Source of the DNA: Burkholderiales bacterium
GTDB lineage: Bacteria; Pseudomonadota; Gammaproteobacteria; Burkholderiales; Burkholderiaceae_C
Length of the DNA: 64,000 bases
Direction: 5' to 3'
Assembly (NCBI GenBank): GCA_947474755.1
Contig: CANJJE010000004.1
Coordinates: 169,670-233,669 of the forward strand
In this document: positions 29,501 to 44,500 of the stretch, in pieces
Layout of the letters: the number at the start of each line of letters is the position of its first letter
Numbering within the stretch: position 1 is the first letter of the stretch
Notes under the pieces: generated by a model
Told to the model about the DNA's origin: nothing
Seen by the model: only the letters and a program-made list of their open reading frames with translations
Databases searched by the model: none
Program-made: the position numbers and the translations under genes

Positions 29501-32500
29501 GCGGCCTGACCGCGCAGGGTGACGTAGGCGCGGGTGTGGTCGTCGGTCAGCGCGGTCGCCTTGCCCGAACCGAACGGCACCGGGGTGCCGAACCCCGGTG
29601 CGTTCGGCGGGATGCCGATCGGAATGCGCGCAACGAGCTTCAACGCATTGATGGCGTCGAGGTATTGCCCCGGGACCGTCGCGCCCGTGGTGGGGTCGAC
29701 GGTTTCCCCCGCACGCGGATTGCCCTGCGTGAAGACCTCGAGTTCGGACTGCGACAAGAACGTGCCGTTGACCTCCTTCACCGCGGAGGCCACCGACACC
29801 ACGTAGCTGTTCCTGGCTTCGATCTTGATCGCGTTGCTGACGAAGGGGACCTTGAGATTGCCGATCCAGTTACCTGATGCGAAATCGAGGCCGGGGACGG
29901 TGTCGACGCGGACGATCTTCAGTTGGGCGGTGCCGGCAATCACGTTCTGCGGCACCTTGAGTACCAGTTCCTCGCGCCCGCCGGCGATCGGCTGGACGGT
30001 GCCGATCACGCCGGCCTCGAAGTCCTTGCCGCCTTGAATCCAGATGGCCTTGAACTGGCTGCCGGTGCTCGTGCCGGCAATCGCAGAGAACTGTCGACCG
30101 GTCACGACGGCCACGGGGACCTTGGTCGAACCGAACGTGTCGTTGCGGAACTCGAAACGGGCTTCCTCGATGACCGGCGCCTTGGGCGAAAGCGACTCGG
30201 GGCGCGCGAGCGTTCCCGTGACGTCGACGATGGCGCCGGGGTCGAGCTTCACCCCGACCGTTGTCGAGATCGGCAATCCTGTGGCCGGAATGGCGAGCAC
30301 CTGGACGCTGCTGACGTTTATCGTGGCGGCGAACAGCGGCGTCTCTGCAGCGACACCTTGCGCTTGAAGCATCCAACTCGGGAACACCGCGCTCAAGGGC
30401 ACCGTGACCGTCATTTGCCCGCGGACCAAGGTGACGTTGCTCAGGCTCACGAATGCAGCGTAACTCCCCATCGACAAGACGCCCAGCCACGGTCGAGAAC
30501 TGGTGCGGGCGATGTGATCCGCCCCCACGATCGCGATCTCGTCTTGCCACCAGATGGGCTTCAGGCCGCCCTCGACGGTGGGTATGACGCCGGAGCGCAT
30601 CAGGAACACCTGCGTGCCCGCCGGCACCGAGGCGTCTACCGGGATCGCGACCTGTGCTGCCGCGTTGAGCCTGTCTCCAGCAAAGTCGAGCTCGAATCCC
30701 GCCAGGTACTTCCAGCCCTCGGGGGTGGCCTGAGGCAACGCCGCTTCGGCCAGGGGCTTGAAGGTCACCTCCTGAGTGCCGTCGATGGCGTTCGGCGGGA
30801 TGGCGATGACAGCCCCATCGGTGTTGCGCAAGGCACCGCCAGCAGCGCCGATCGTGGCCGTTTCCAGCTGTGGCACAGCGACCCGCACCGGCACCACGTA
30901 TTCGACGCCCCGGTAGACCACGGTCACGTCGGCTTGTCCGCCGGCGATGCCGCTGATCAGGCCGTCGGCACTGACCGAAACGACCGTCGAGTTGCCGGCG
31001 AAATACAGCGTGCCGTTGGACGCTGCGGACACCAGGGAGGCGGGCGACAACAGGTCGCCGTCCTTCACGCGCACCGATAGCGGCTTCGAACCTCCCGGCA
31101 CGAGCGTCAGCGCTTCGGGGTACATGTCCAGGCCGGTGAACAACTGCGTCTCGACAAACTGGTTCGGGGTGCCCACCACCACCGCCGTCGCGCCAGTGAT
31201 GTCGCCACGCTTGGCGATCAACGCACCGAAGCCCTGCCCTGCACCGACCAGCGCGGCATTGCCGATCAGGCCGGCTACGCCGGCATCCGAGGTCGACAGG
31301 GTGACGTAGGACTTGGGCAGGCGAACGCCGGTCTGGTCCGCGAAGTCGCCAATAACTTGCGCACGCCAGGCGTTGCCCAGGTTGATCTGCGGACGGCGGT
31401 TGGCGAAGTCGATGCGCAGCAACGGCGCGTTGCTGACCTTGACGGTGATGCTCTTGGCGGCCGATGACGAGTAGCCGTCGTCGGCGATCACGGTGAAGCT
31501 GGCATCGCCGAAGAAGCCGGCATCGGGGGTGAAGATGACCTGGCTGCCGTCGCCCGACAGCGTCGCGGTGCCGTGGCTGCTGCCGACGATGCGGAAGGTG
31601 AGCGGGTCGCCTTCGGGGTCGCTCAGGAACGAGGTGACCGGCACCTCGGTCTCGAGCTCGACGTGGGTGAAGCCCGAGCCGGCGCCGATGACCGGGGCTG
31701 CATTGGGGGAGGAGCCGAGGTTGGCGTAGAGCAACTGGCTGTCGGCCAGATCAATGCGGCCATCACGGTTGAGGTCGGCGGCGGGCAGGAAGGCGAGGTC
31801 ACCGCTTTGCGAGCCCCGCGCTGCCGCCAGCAGACTGGCATCGACCCCATCGACGCGCTGGTCGTTGTCGATGTCGCCGACCGCATAGACGCGCAGGTCG
31901 TACGCGCCGCTGCCGGCTCCCGCAACGCGCAGCGTGCGCAGGCCGGCCTCGCTGAATCGGAAGATGGCGAACGATCGACCGTTACTCGTGCCCGAGGCAA
32001 TGGCGGTCGCGCCGTCGATTTGCGGCAGGCCCGGCGCCAGCGTCGAGCCGTTGGCGGCCTTCAGTTCGACACCCATCAGGAAGCCGCCGCCCTGCGGCAG
32101 TTGCACTTCGCTGTCGCGCACGGCGAGCGTGTAGACGTCACTCGCTCCTGCGGCCAGACTGCCGCTGACCGTGCGATTGACGTACGACAGCGCGGCGCCG
32201 AGGTCGCCCGTCACCGATCGAAGCTGGGCGCCTGCAGGCGTGTGCGAGATGACCTGGCCACCGCCGCTGCCGCCTGTCACCAGCGTCAGCAGGTGCGACG
32301 CCGGGTCGGCGTAGCCATAGCGCTCGGAGGTTCCGGCAGACAGGTTGCGCGCCGACACCAGGTTGCCCTGCGCGTCGTAGCGGTAATCGAAGCTGCGCCC
32401 GTCAGGCGTGGTGACGCGGGTCAGGCGCCCCTCGGTGTCCTTGACGAAGCCGATCGCCTCGTTGTTCGGGCCGACGATGCCGCTGTCGGCCACCGTCCAG

Positions 32501-35500
32501 CGCACACCGTCGGCGAAGGTGACGCCGGTGAGCCCGCGGCCGTCGGCGATGGTGTAGCGCGTGCCGTCGGTGCCGATGAGCGTGTACTGAGCAGCCTCAC
32601 CTTGCAAGGACGCGGGGTTGTAGGGTGATCCGTCGGTCAGCGAATAGAAACTGCCTGCCGCGCGCTGCAGCTTGACCGGCGCCGATTCGAGCTTCCATGT
32701 CACGCCGGTGTCGGCCACCCATGCGGGCGTGAAGTAGCTGTAGCCAATGCCCTTGACCTGCTGGGGCGCGAAGGTGAACCCGACCTGCTGGCCGTCCGGC
32801 GTCTTGACGTAGGCCCGCGAGCCTTCGCGCAGCGGCCCGTACACGCCGCTTGCCTCCGCGCCGGTGATCGGTGCATTGGTCTGCACGCTCAAGTCGACCA
32901 GCGCCAGGCGCCAGCCGTGGCCGAAGCTGGCCGAGGTCGGGATGTCGGTCGGGTCGTAGCGGCGGGTGAAGTCGAGTGCGTGCCCACCGAGCGCCAGGCT
33001 GAAGTCGGTGGTCTGCCGCAGGTAGCGGCTGGCCGACGGCGCTGCGGTGATCTCGATGTCGGTGCCGGCCTCGGCACGGCGGCCGGCCACATCCTGGGCC
33101 GTCAGCCGCAATTGGTAGAAGCCGCGGCTGAACTGGCTGGCGTCGAAGTTCGTGAGCACGCCGTCGACCGGCGCGGTTCCCTTGGCGACCGTGCGCCAGG
33201 CGGTGCTGTCGGCGTTGGTGCCGAGCGGAGCGATCTCGAGCGTCCAGAACTCGAGGTTGGTGTCGGCGACGGTGCCGCGGATGCCGAAGGTGCCGTCCAC
33301 ACGTCGACCGGCGAGCGATGGGTCCAGCGCCGCGACCGGCGCTGCGGTGTCGGCCGGGTCGCGCACCTTCAGCGTCTGAGTGACGGTGCTCGTGTAGCCG
33401 TCCAGATCGGTCGCCGTGGCGACCAGCGTGTACAGGCCGGTAGCTGTTGCGACGAAGGTTGCGCGGTTGCGCTCGTCGAGCGTCTGCGCCACGCCGTTGA
33501 CGGTGAGCGTGCGCGAGGCGACCGCCGAGAAGGCATCGGCCAGCACGGTGATGGCAACGGGCTGGTTCGGCACCGACGGGAAGCTCGGCGTGAGCACGAT
33601 CGACACCTGTGGCCCGACAGCCAGCGGGTCCACGATGATGGCGAGTCCGCGCTTCGTGGTGGCCTTGCCATCGGTCACCGACATCACGGCGAGGTAGTCG
33701 CCGACCTGCCCTGCGCTCGGCGTCCAGACGAACTCGCCCGTGACCGCGTCGAGGGTGGCGCCCTGCGGCAGATCGGACGCAGCAAAGCGCAGTGTCTCGT
33801 TGCTGTCGACGTCGCTGCCGGTGACCTTGAAGCGCAGCGTGTCGCCAAGCGCCACGCGGTGGTTGGTGAAGGCGATGGACGGCGCGCGGTTGACGTCGTC
33901 GATGGTGATGACCACTGTGCGCTGGGAGGAGGCGCCTGACGCGTCGACGGTGGTGAAGTCGAGTGAATAGACGCCGGCCTGGTTGAAGTTCGGCGTCCAC
34001 TTGAACGAGCCCGTCTTGACGTCGAAGCTCGCGCCCGCGGGCAGATTCGACATGCTGCGGTAGACGAGCAGATCACCGTCGGGGTCCGAGCCCACGAGGT
34101 TGAACTGCAGCGGTGCGTTCTCCTGGCCGCCGATCGACGGGATCGGCACCAGGAAGGGTGCCCGGTTGGTTGGCGTGACGGTGATCGCGATGGTTTCACT
34201 GCTGGTGGCAGCGCCGTCGGTCGCCGACAACACGATGCCGCCGTAGGTGCCCGCCGACTCGTAGCTGGGTGTCCAGGTCAGCACGCCATTGACCGCGTCG
34301 AACCGCGCACCCGGTGGCAGCGTGTCGCGCCTGACTGCGTAGGTGATGGTGTCGCCATCGGCGTCGAGCGCAGCCAGCTGGATCGATAGCGTCGCGCCTT
34401 CGGCCACCGTGCGGTTGCCCACGGGCAGCAGCACCGGCGCGGCATTGGTCGTGCGTGTGGTGATCTGGATCGTCTGGCTGTCGGTCAGACCGGTTGCATC
34501 AGTGACGGTGAAGGTGACGTCGCGTACGCCAGCGTCAGCGGCGGTCGGCGTCCAGTTGAAGCTGGCTCGGCCGTAGACGCCGGGGGTGATGATGGCGCCC
34601 GCAGGCAGGCCGGTCGCGCTGAAGACGAGCGGGGCGGTATCGGGTGTCTGGTCCTGGTCGATGTCGTTCGCGCGCAGGCTGAAGCTGAGTGGCTGGCCGA
34701 TCAGGGCAACCTTGGGACCGATGGGCTCCAGCAGGGGTGGGGCGGCCGGCGAGGTGACGCTGATGACGAAGGTGCGCGTGCTGGTCAGCGCGCGGCCGAT
34801 GCCTTCGCCGTCGCCATCATCGCGCGCAACGAGGGTGACGGTGACCGCGCCCCGGTCGCGCGCTGCGGGGGCGATGCGCAGCACACCAGTGCCATTGCCG
34901 TTGTCGGTGAAGGACGCATAGCTCGGCAGATTCTGGAAGCTGAGCGCCAGTGCGTTGCCATCGGGGTCGGTGACGGTGATCGGCAGGTTCAGGACCTCGC
35001 CGCTCGCGACCGTCTGCGCGTTGAGTTCCGGCACCACCGGCGGTCGGTTCGCGTTGCCCACCTGGAGCTGGACGGTGGCGGTGCTCGACTGGGCGACACC
35101 CGTGCCGTCGCCGTTGTCGGTGGCGGTGATGCGTACGCTGTAGTTGCCCGACTGGTTGTAGCCCGGCGTCCAGGTCAGGAGACTGGTGACCGGGTCGAAC
35201 GTGGCACCAGTCGGAAGGTTGGCGATGCTGTAGGTGACCGACGGATCGGTCGACTCGGGTGCCGTCAGCGTACCGTCGAGCAGCCGAACCTGCGGCTGGA
35301 AGCCGGGGTTGTCGGGGTCGAAGGCGAACAGGCGCAGGGTGAGCGGCTGACCTTCGAGCACCTGGATGCCATCGGTCTGCTCGAACTCCGGCGGCGCATT
35401 CACGTTGAGCACGTTGACGACCACCGTGCGCTCGCCGATGGCGATGCCGTCGCTGACGACGAACTGGATCTGCGTCGGCCCGGCCTTGTCGAAGGCCGGT

Positions 35501-38500
35501 ATCCACTCGAAGACGCCGGTGATCGGGTTCAGCGTGGCACCGGACGGCAGGTGCGGTGAGCTGAAGCGCAGCGTCGTCGAATCAGGATCCGTGGCTCGCA
35601 GCGCGAAGCGAACCGGGTCGCCCTGGCGCACCGAACGGTCCGGGATGCCCTGCAGCACGGGCGCCACGTTCGTCGGCTCGACGATCAGGCGCAGCAACCG
35701 GGTGGTGATGTTCACGCCGTCGGTCGCCGACACCAGCACGTTGTCGTAGGTGCCGGCCTGCGTGCCCGAAGGCGTCCAGGTCAGTGTGGCCAGATCAGCG
35801 TTGAAGGTCGCGCCGGGCGGCAGGTTGGCCACCGAGTACGACAGGCGGTTGCCATCGGGATCGCTGCCGAGGATCTCGAGAGAGAACGGCTGTCCTTCGG
35901 ACAGGCGTACGGAGGGCGGGATGTCGAGCTGGGGCGCGCGGTTGCCGCCTGCGACCGTGATGGTGAATGACTGGGTGGCGTAGCCGCCGCGGGTGTCGTA
36001 GGCACGCAGGACGATCGGCGTCTTCGCTGGCGTCGTGGTTCCCGGTGACCAGGACAGAAGACCGGTGGTGCCATCGAGCACGATGTCGGCCGGCCCTTTC
36101 ATGAGCACATACGACAGCACTGCGCCATCCGGGTCCTGTGCGGTGGCCTGGTACCGATAGGGCGAGCCTGCGGTGGCATCGACGTTCGGTGCGCTGGTGA
36201 ACTTCGGTGGCTGGTTCGGATAGGGCACCGAGAACACGCCGCTGCCGACCTCGATGTGCTGCGCCTGCGGGTTGGTGAGCGTGACGGTGCGCACCGTGGT
36301 CGAGCCGCCCGGCGGCAGGATGCCCGAGGGCAGGTCGGCACCGATGTCGAGGAACCACAGGCCACCCGTCAGCGACGCCCCCACGGGCTTGCCGGCGAAA
36401 TAGCGCGCCGGGTCGAGCGCCAGCATCACGGGAACGCGCAACTGGTAATCGGTGCGGTTGCTGACCTTGACGTCGAATGCGACGGTGCCGGTGGCGCGGT
36501 CGGATCGGGTCGCCACGAAGCTGATATCGACCAGCGACGAGAAGTCCTGGACGGCGGTGAAGCTCAAGACGTAGTCGGTGCCCAGTTCAAGGTTCGCCGA
36601 CGATTGCAGCCGCTTGCTGACGGTGACGGTGTAGACGTCGGCTGCAGGCGACTCGAAGCGCAGCGTGGCGGTGCGCGAGGCGGCGTCGTAATCGACGGCG
36701 GTGATGATCACCGAGTTGCCGCTGGAGTCGACCAGCTTGTAGTTGGCGGTATTCAAGACGGAGTCGCCAGCGCGCGGCGAGCCGCGCTTCATGTCGACGT
36801 TGAACGTGATGCCGATCTTCGATGTCGGCAGTGCGACGAGGCTGCTGGCGGGCGGATCGGTGCGCAGCACCTTCGGCGCCACCACCGGCGCCAGCACATC
36901 CACCTGCGCGCTGTTGGCGATCAGCAGCCGGCCGTCGCTGGTGGCGAGCAGCTGCTCGGCGCTCGGGCCGCCGCTGGCCACCTGCAGCACGCGCAGCGTG
37001 GCGAGGTCGACCATGTAGAGGCTGACCGGGGTGTCGTAGCCCGAACGCTTGCGGGCCGAGATGAACAGCAGGCCTTCGAGCTGCGTGCCCTTGCGGCCGA
37101 AGGCGAGCGAGTCGAGATCGGCATTGATGACGATCTGCGCGCTCGGCTTGCCTTGCGCATCGAAGCTGACGATCTCGCCGCGGTTGGGCCAGCGGCTGGC
37201 CCACAGCTGGCCGTTGGGGGCGATGGCCAGATCGTCGACGCGCAGGTCGCTGAAGTGCGCGAAGCGACGGGTGGCGATGTCGAAGGTTTCGATGCCGTCG
37301 CCCGACGACACGTAGAACACGCCCTTCACCGTGTCGAATGCGAGCGACTGCGTCAGGCTGTCGCCGTAGCGGTTGAGGATGGCGAGGCTGGTGGGGTCGA
37401 GTTCGAGCAGTTGCCCGCCACCGCTGGTGGCCCACAGGCCGCCGCGGTTGTCGTAGGCGAGGTCGAACACGGGCGTGTCGAGCACCACCTTCGGGTTGAG
37501 CGCCTTGCCGCCGTCTTGTGCATAGACGTACAGGCTGCCGCGATTGAGGCCACCACTCGCGATGAAGCTGCCGTCGGGTCGCTCGAGCAGCGCGAGCGGG
37601 CCGATGCCGGCGTTGCTCTGCGCGATGCCGGTGCCAAACACCGCACCCGAGAACGGCGCGAGCACCTGGGTGAACTGCGACGGCCGGTCGGAAGCGCCGG
37701 CAGGCAGAGCCTTCTCGGCCTCGGCGAACAGCGGGTTGGTCGAGGTGGCGTTGCTCGGTGTGGGCGGCTTGCCAGTGTCGAGGGTCGTCTTGCCGGCGCT
37801 CGGCACATCGCCCAGGTTCGTGCGCGTGCCGTCGTCGGGCAGCGTCTGCGTCGCGCGCGCCAGCTCGCGGTTGCCGGCGTTGTCGGTGGAGAGCGCAGCA
37901 AACTCGTAGCGCTTGCCGGCCTGACCCTGGTAGACGCCGCTGGTCTCGGTGGTCTGGCGCTTCCAGATCTCCCACGCGCCTCCGTCGATGGACACGAAGA
38001 TGCTGGTGTGCCGCACACCCGAGCCGCCAGGCTCGTCGGTGACGCTCCAACGCACGTCGAAAGCGTTGCCCGACAGCGGCCGTGCCGTGAGGGTGGTGAC
38101 CGGTGCTTCGCCGTCGAAGGTGTGCACCACCTCGGCGGTGTCGAAGGTGCCCTGGCCGTCGAAGGTCACGCGCGCGCTCGCCTTGATCTGCTGGCCGGTC
38201 GCCACGCCGAACTTCGGGTTGACGCTGTAGCTGACGAAGCCCTGCCCGCGGCCGTTGGCGTCGTCGGGCAACAGCAGGCCGCGGGTGGCATCGGTGAGCA
38301 CCTCGCCTGTCAGCGGGTCGATGGCCTGCAGCACCCACGAGGCGATCAAGGTGTTCGGGTCGACGGCTGCAGATACCCGCAGGATGTAGCCGCGTGAATT
38401 GCGCAAGTCGATGTCGCCCTGGTAGCTGGCGCGTCCGGCCGGGATGTGCACGGTCACGTCACCGAGCTGGATGTCTCCCAGGCGGAAGCTGTACGGCGTG

Positions 38501-41500
38501 ACGCCCGCATCGAGCTTCTGCACGACGCGCACTTCGTTGACGCTGCGGCTGGCCGTGCCGGGGTTGGTGAAGTTGACGGTGTAGGGCAGCGGCTGGTCGG
38601 CCGGCAGGAACTGCTGGCTGCCGAAGCCGCTCGGGCCGGTGACCGATGCCTGCGCGGTGGCGCTCGCCGCCAGGTCGAACAGCGCCTGCAGGCCCAGCAG
38701 CGCCAGATCTGCCGAGACCGCTGCAGAGGCGGGGTTGAGGCCTCCCTTGGCGAAGACATTGAAGGCGTTGAGGTAGGTCTTCTGTGCCAGGCCCAGGTCC
38801 GCATCGGCCTGCGTGGGCAGCGCCGGCACCGGCACCAGGATCACCTCCTCGACGCCGTCTTCCGCCACTATCAGCCGGTCATAGCTCGCGATCGGGGCGA
38901 GCTTGCCCCGCTGGTCTCCGTACCAGGTCTTGACCTGCTGGAAGAAGTTGATGAGGTCGCCGTCGCTTTGCACGGACTGGCCGGCGCGCCCCAGCGTCAC
39001 GCCACTGGTCAGGATGGCCAGCATGCCGGCCACCCGCGGCTGCAGGCGGATCGGTGGGGCCTGGTTCTCAGGGCGCAGCAGGCCGCCTTGTTCCAGCGCG
39101 GCGAAGTAGCTCTGCGTCCAGGTCTCGGCGTCGCTGGCCAGGTCGGCCAGTGCACGGCTCGCGGTCTTGTCAGCCACCACCTTCAGGCGCAGCGCCTCGG
39201 CCTCGGCGCTCTGGCGCCTGACGAAGTCGTCGCGCGTCAGCGCGGTCGCCGAGGCGGCCACGTTGAAGCGGAAGGGCATGTACTTGTAGAAGTTCGCCAT
39301 CGCCTTGAGGAAAGACTTTGGCTTGTCGATGCCGAGCTGGATGAAGTCTTCGAGCGCCTTCAGCTTCGTCTCGAAGCTGCCATCGGTGATCCATTCGGGG
39401 CGGGCGTCGGCGAGGACGGTGCGCAGTTGCACGCGGTCCAGGGCGAGGATCGCCGCAAAACCGGGGTAGGTCTGCGCGGTGAAGTTCAGGCCCGCAAAGC
39501 CGCCCGCCTGCAGGTCGAGCACGTAGCCCGGGGCCAGGTTGTAGCCGCTCGTGTTGACCTCGGAGTCGAGGCTGGCCCACGCGGCGTTGGGGTCGTCGGC
39601 CGCGTCCGGGCCGCCGCGCACATTGCTGGCAAAGCTGACATAGGGCAGGCCCAGCACCCTGCCGTTGTCGCCCATCTCGGGCACGCCGACCTGGAAGTAG
39701 ACGTAGGGCGTGTCGACGTTGGTGCCGTTTTCGAGCGTGACGTGGTACAGGCCGGAAGTGCTCGGTGACAGCGCTCGCGTGCCTCCCAGGCCCAGGGTGA
39801 CATCGATCGGCAAGGCGCGCTCGACCAGGTAGCGATAGGGCACGACCGCAACGGCGCCGCCCGGGTTGATGACCTGCACGTCGTACAGGCCGTGCGGCGC
39901 GCTGCGCAGGTCGAAGATGGCGACGATGGTCGTTGCGTCGATCACCTGGACCCGGCTGGGCTCGATTTCGCTGATGCCCGGGCGCACCAGCTTGGCCACG
40001 GCACCGGCCTTGAACTGCGCGCCGCTGATCGTCATCGTCACCCAGCGGCCGTCGCCGCCCTGATCGGGCGTCACGTTGCTGATCTGGAAGGGCAGCGCCT
40101 CGACCTTCACCTTCGCCGGGAAGACGCTGGCGCCAGCCGACAGCGAGCGCACCAGCACGTAGTAGTCGCCGGCCTGGCTGGTCGGCACCACGGCGACCTG
40201 GTCGGGCTGCAGCGGTGTGTTGAAACTGGCGTCGAACTTCGCAGCACTCGGCACTTCGTTCCAGCGCACGTAGATCTCGTTGGCTGCATCGGCGCGGTCG
40301 GTGTCGAGGCTGAAGCGCAGCGTCTGCCCCGCTGCTGCGGTCACCTTGTAGAGCTGACCCTGGCCCACAGTGAGGCTGGCGTCGCGTGCCACGCCGAGCT
40401 GCAGCTCGGGCACCGTCACGCTGATCACGCTGCTTGACGCCGTGGTGTTGTTGCCCTCATTGCTGCCTTCGTACACCTGGTTGAAGATGTCCGGCCGCAC
40501 GATGACGCGGTACTGGCCGGCCTTCATCGGCGGCAAGCGGAAGCTGGTCGGCGGGCTGGTGTAGTTGCCCGACGGGTCGATGGTGCCGTCGTGCCGCACC
40601 CGGCCGAGCAGCACATCGCCCAGATCCCAGCTGCCGTCGCTCGACAGATAGACCGAGTCTGTCCAGCTGCCCTGTGCTGCGAACTGGCCCTGGTTGGCTA
40701 CTGTCCAGCTGAGGGTGATGTCCTGGTTGACCGTGCCGCCCGAGGGCAGGGTGAAGTCGGTGACGACCAGGTCGGCCGGTGGCGGCTGTTCGATCAGCAG
40801 AGGCTGCGCAGACGGCGTGGCGTTGTTGGCCTCGTTCGCACCCTCGTAGACGGCGCCGCGCGGGCGGCCGCCTTCGCCCGGATCGGTGATCACGAAGACG
40901 TAGTACGGCCCGACGAGGTCGTTGCCCAGGCGGAAGGTGGTCGTCACGTCGTAGCCGGCGCCGGTGGCCAGCGCACCTTCGCGGGCGACCTGGCCAAGGT
41001 AGCGGTCGGCGTTGAGGTCGAGCGATTCGTCTGCCGACAGATAGACCCTGTCGGTCCAGCGGAACTGGCCGGCCGGCGTCGCACCGGCGCCGGCGTTCAC
41101 CACCCGGTACTTGACCTGGAGTTCCTGGCCGGTGAGCACACGCTCGGGAACCTCGACCTTGCTGACCTTGAGATCGGCACTCGGTCGCAGGGTGATGGCG
41201 ATTGGCTTGACGGTGATGTTGTTGCCTTCGCCGCGGAATTCCTTGACCGAATCAACGTCCAGACCACCCCTGCCGGCATCCGCATCGGTCGGCGACGGAC
41301 CGGTCAGGTCGATGCCGCGCACGTCCGCATCGGCATAGGCGATCAGGTACCAGGAGCCGTCTGCGCCCTCGGGGATCTGGATCTGGGTGGTGTAGGACAG
41401 CTCCTTGCCGGCGCCCAGACCGCCGTCGCCTATGAACCAGAGGGCCGTGACGACCTGGCCGACCTGCAGGTCGGTCTTGTCGAGCGATGCGTCGCGCGAC

Positions 41501-44500
41501 AGGTAAAGACTATTGATCCAGGACCCCTCGCGGGTGTTTCGCGTGCCCTGGTTCTTGACGGTGAAGCTGACGTCGACCTTCTGCCCGGAACTGGCTGCGC
41601 CATCGAACTGGAGGTTCGAGATGACGAGGTCGGATTCGCGGTAGGTGACCGGGATGGTGGTGACGAAGCGGTTGTTGGCGAGGTCGGGCGGTTCGTAGGC
41701 GGTGCCGCTGTATTTGGCGATAGACCGCCAGCTCTTGCCATTCTGGTCCTCGTCGACCGGGGTGCTGCTGCCATCGACGACGAGGTGCAGGTAGTACGGC
41801 CCGTCGGTGCCGGCGGGCAGGGTGAACTCGGCGGTCTCGGTGTAGCTGGCGCCTGCGGCGAGCCCGGCCTTGTTGTCGTGCACCACCGAGCCGAGGGCAA
41901 TGGCGCGGTTGCCGAAGACCGGGTCGGGCGAGAAAAACACCGTGTCGACCCAGCGCTTGGTACCGCTCCACACCGCCTGGCCCTGGTTCTGGACCGTCCA
42001 CGACACGGTGGTCTTCTCGCCCGAGAAGTTCTGCTGCGTCGCGGTCATCGAGATCGGCACCAGATCGGCGGGGCGCGGGATGATCTGTGTGGTGGTCGAA
42101 CGGCTGTTGTTGAGCTCGTTCGTCTCGTCGACGGCCGGCAGCCGGTACTCGTCCTGGTCTGCAAACACCGTGACGTAGCTTGCCTTGACCGCGGGCGACA
42201 GGTTGACGCTCAGGCTGCTGGTGTAGCTGTCGAGTCGGCCCAGCGGCTTGGGCCGCGCCACGCTGCCGAGGAACCACCACTTCGCGTTCGGGGCGTCGGG
42301 CGGCAGGTCGGACACCCATACGCTGTCGGACCAGTCCACGTCGGCCGCGCCGTCCTCGCGGTTTTGCACTGTCCAGCTGACCTTGAACGGCGCATCGACC
42401 GAGCCGGTCGCATCGGCCACCACCTCGGTGACTTGCAGGTCGGGCTTCGGCGGCGAGGGGTTGCCGATGATGTCGATCGCCCGCGCCTTGTAGTTGTTGC
42501 TGTCGAATTCGGCCGGGTCGTCGGGGTTCGCAACAAAGGTGTCTTCGAGCACCGCGTCGTAGGCGTCGGTCCATGGCGTGATGAAGTAGCTGCCCGACTC
42601 GATCACCGCCGGGATGCGCACCTTGATGACCGCCTCGTAGCTCTCGCCCTTCGCGAGCAGGCCGGTGTGCACCGCGCTGCCGAGGAAGATGCCGCCATTG
42701 CCGAGGGCCACGCCGGTCTTCTCGTCGCGCAGACCCGGGGTTGGGCGGGTCTTGTCGCGGGCGAGCCAGATCGAGTCGACCCAGGTGGTCTTGTCGGTCT
42801 GGTTGACGCCGTTGTTGGTGACCTTGAAGCGGACCTCGATCTCGCTGCCGTAGACCGCCTGCGCCGGCGCGCTGACGTTGCTTGCGACCAGATCGGCCGG
42901 CGGGTAGGGGTTGATGGTGATCGCCCGCACCGCCGAGTTGTTGAAGTCGTTCGGGTGTTCGTCGACCTGATTGCTGCCATCGGTGACGACGATGAGGTAG
43001 GCCTGACCCTGCAGGCGCGTGGGCGCCGACACGGTCTTCGTGCCCGACGAGTAGTTCTCCTGAACGGCCAGCGCCTGCGGGTTCTCGACGGTGTCGAGCA
43101 GCAGGTCGTCTGCGCTCAGCTTGTTGTCGATCGACAGGTAGACCTTGTCGTTCCAGCGGCCGCTGGTGCCGACCTGGCCGCGGTTGACCACCTGGTAGTT
43201 GACTGCAAAACCCGAGCCGGCGGTGACCGTGGACGGCGCATCGATGGTCTGCACCTGCAGGTCGGGACGGGTCTTGGTGCTGACGAGCAGCAACTGGTCG
43301 TCGACGGTGGTGTTGTTGTTCGCCCGTGTGCCCAGTTCGAACACCTGGGAACTGACGTTGGTGGTGACGCGGATGACCCAGCCGCCCTCGATGCGCACCG
43401 GCAGGTTGACGCGTTCGGTGCGGGTGTAGGCCTTGCCGGCCTGCAGGCCGGCGGCATAAGTGAAGGAGCCGAGGCTGATCGGCCGCACCGTCAGGTCGGC
43501 CGGCTTGAACAGTTCGACGGTGTCGGTGATCGCGCCGGTGGCGTTGGCATCGCCCTGGTTCAGCACCGTCCAGCTGATCTCGATGTTCTCGCCTTCGGTG
43601 GCGGTGGGCTGTGCGGAGATGGACTGCACCACCAGGTCGGCGCTCGGTGCGACGGTGACGGTGACCTGGCCGGCGAGGGCGCGGTTGTTGTTGCCGTAGA
43701 TGAACTCGTAGGCCCCGCCGGTCTCGACGAAGACATAGAAAGTGCCCGAGAGCCCGTCAGCCAGCTGAACCTGACCGACGCGGTCGTAGCCGGTGTCCTT
43801 GGCCAGCGTGCCGAGGTGGTCGAAGTCGCCAGACGCGACCACGTCGGTGCCGTCGGCGTTGCGCGCCAGCGTGACCCGGTCCGACCACTGCGAGGCGTCG
43901 GTGCGGCCGATGCCGCGGTTCTCGACGCGCCAGTTGACAGCGACCGTACCGCCCGACTGCGCCGCAGTGGCGGTGCCTGCCGACACCACCTGCAGATCGG
44001 CGTACGCGATCGGCATGACGTCGACCGGCGCGGTGCTCGACGTGTTGTTCGCCTCGCTGTCGTTCTCGAACACCGCATTGCCGCTGTCCGCGCGCACGAA
44101 CAGGGTGAAGCGGCCCGACAGCCCGGCCGGCGCCAGCACCGTCTGCGACTGGTTGTAGCTGTCGCCCACCCCCAGCGCACGCACGTTGGCGTAGGTGCCG
44201 AGGACGATGTCGTCGCCATTTCCGAGCACGGCATCGCGCGAGGCGATGATCGACTCCGTCCACGCCGTGGTGAGGCCCACGCCCGTGCCCCGGTTGGCGA
44301 CCTTCCAGCTGACGGTCAGGCGTGCCGGGTCGCCGATGGTCTGCGGAGGCGCGACGACGTCGGTGGTTTCGAGGTCGGCGTAGGGCCGCAGCGCAATGTT
44401 GATGGCCGACACCGCAGTGTTGTTGCTCTCGAAGCCGACTTCCTTGACGACGTTGCCGCTGTCGGTCTGGCCGATCAGGAACCACGACCCCGAGGCATCG

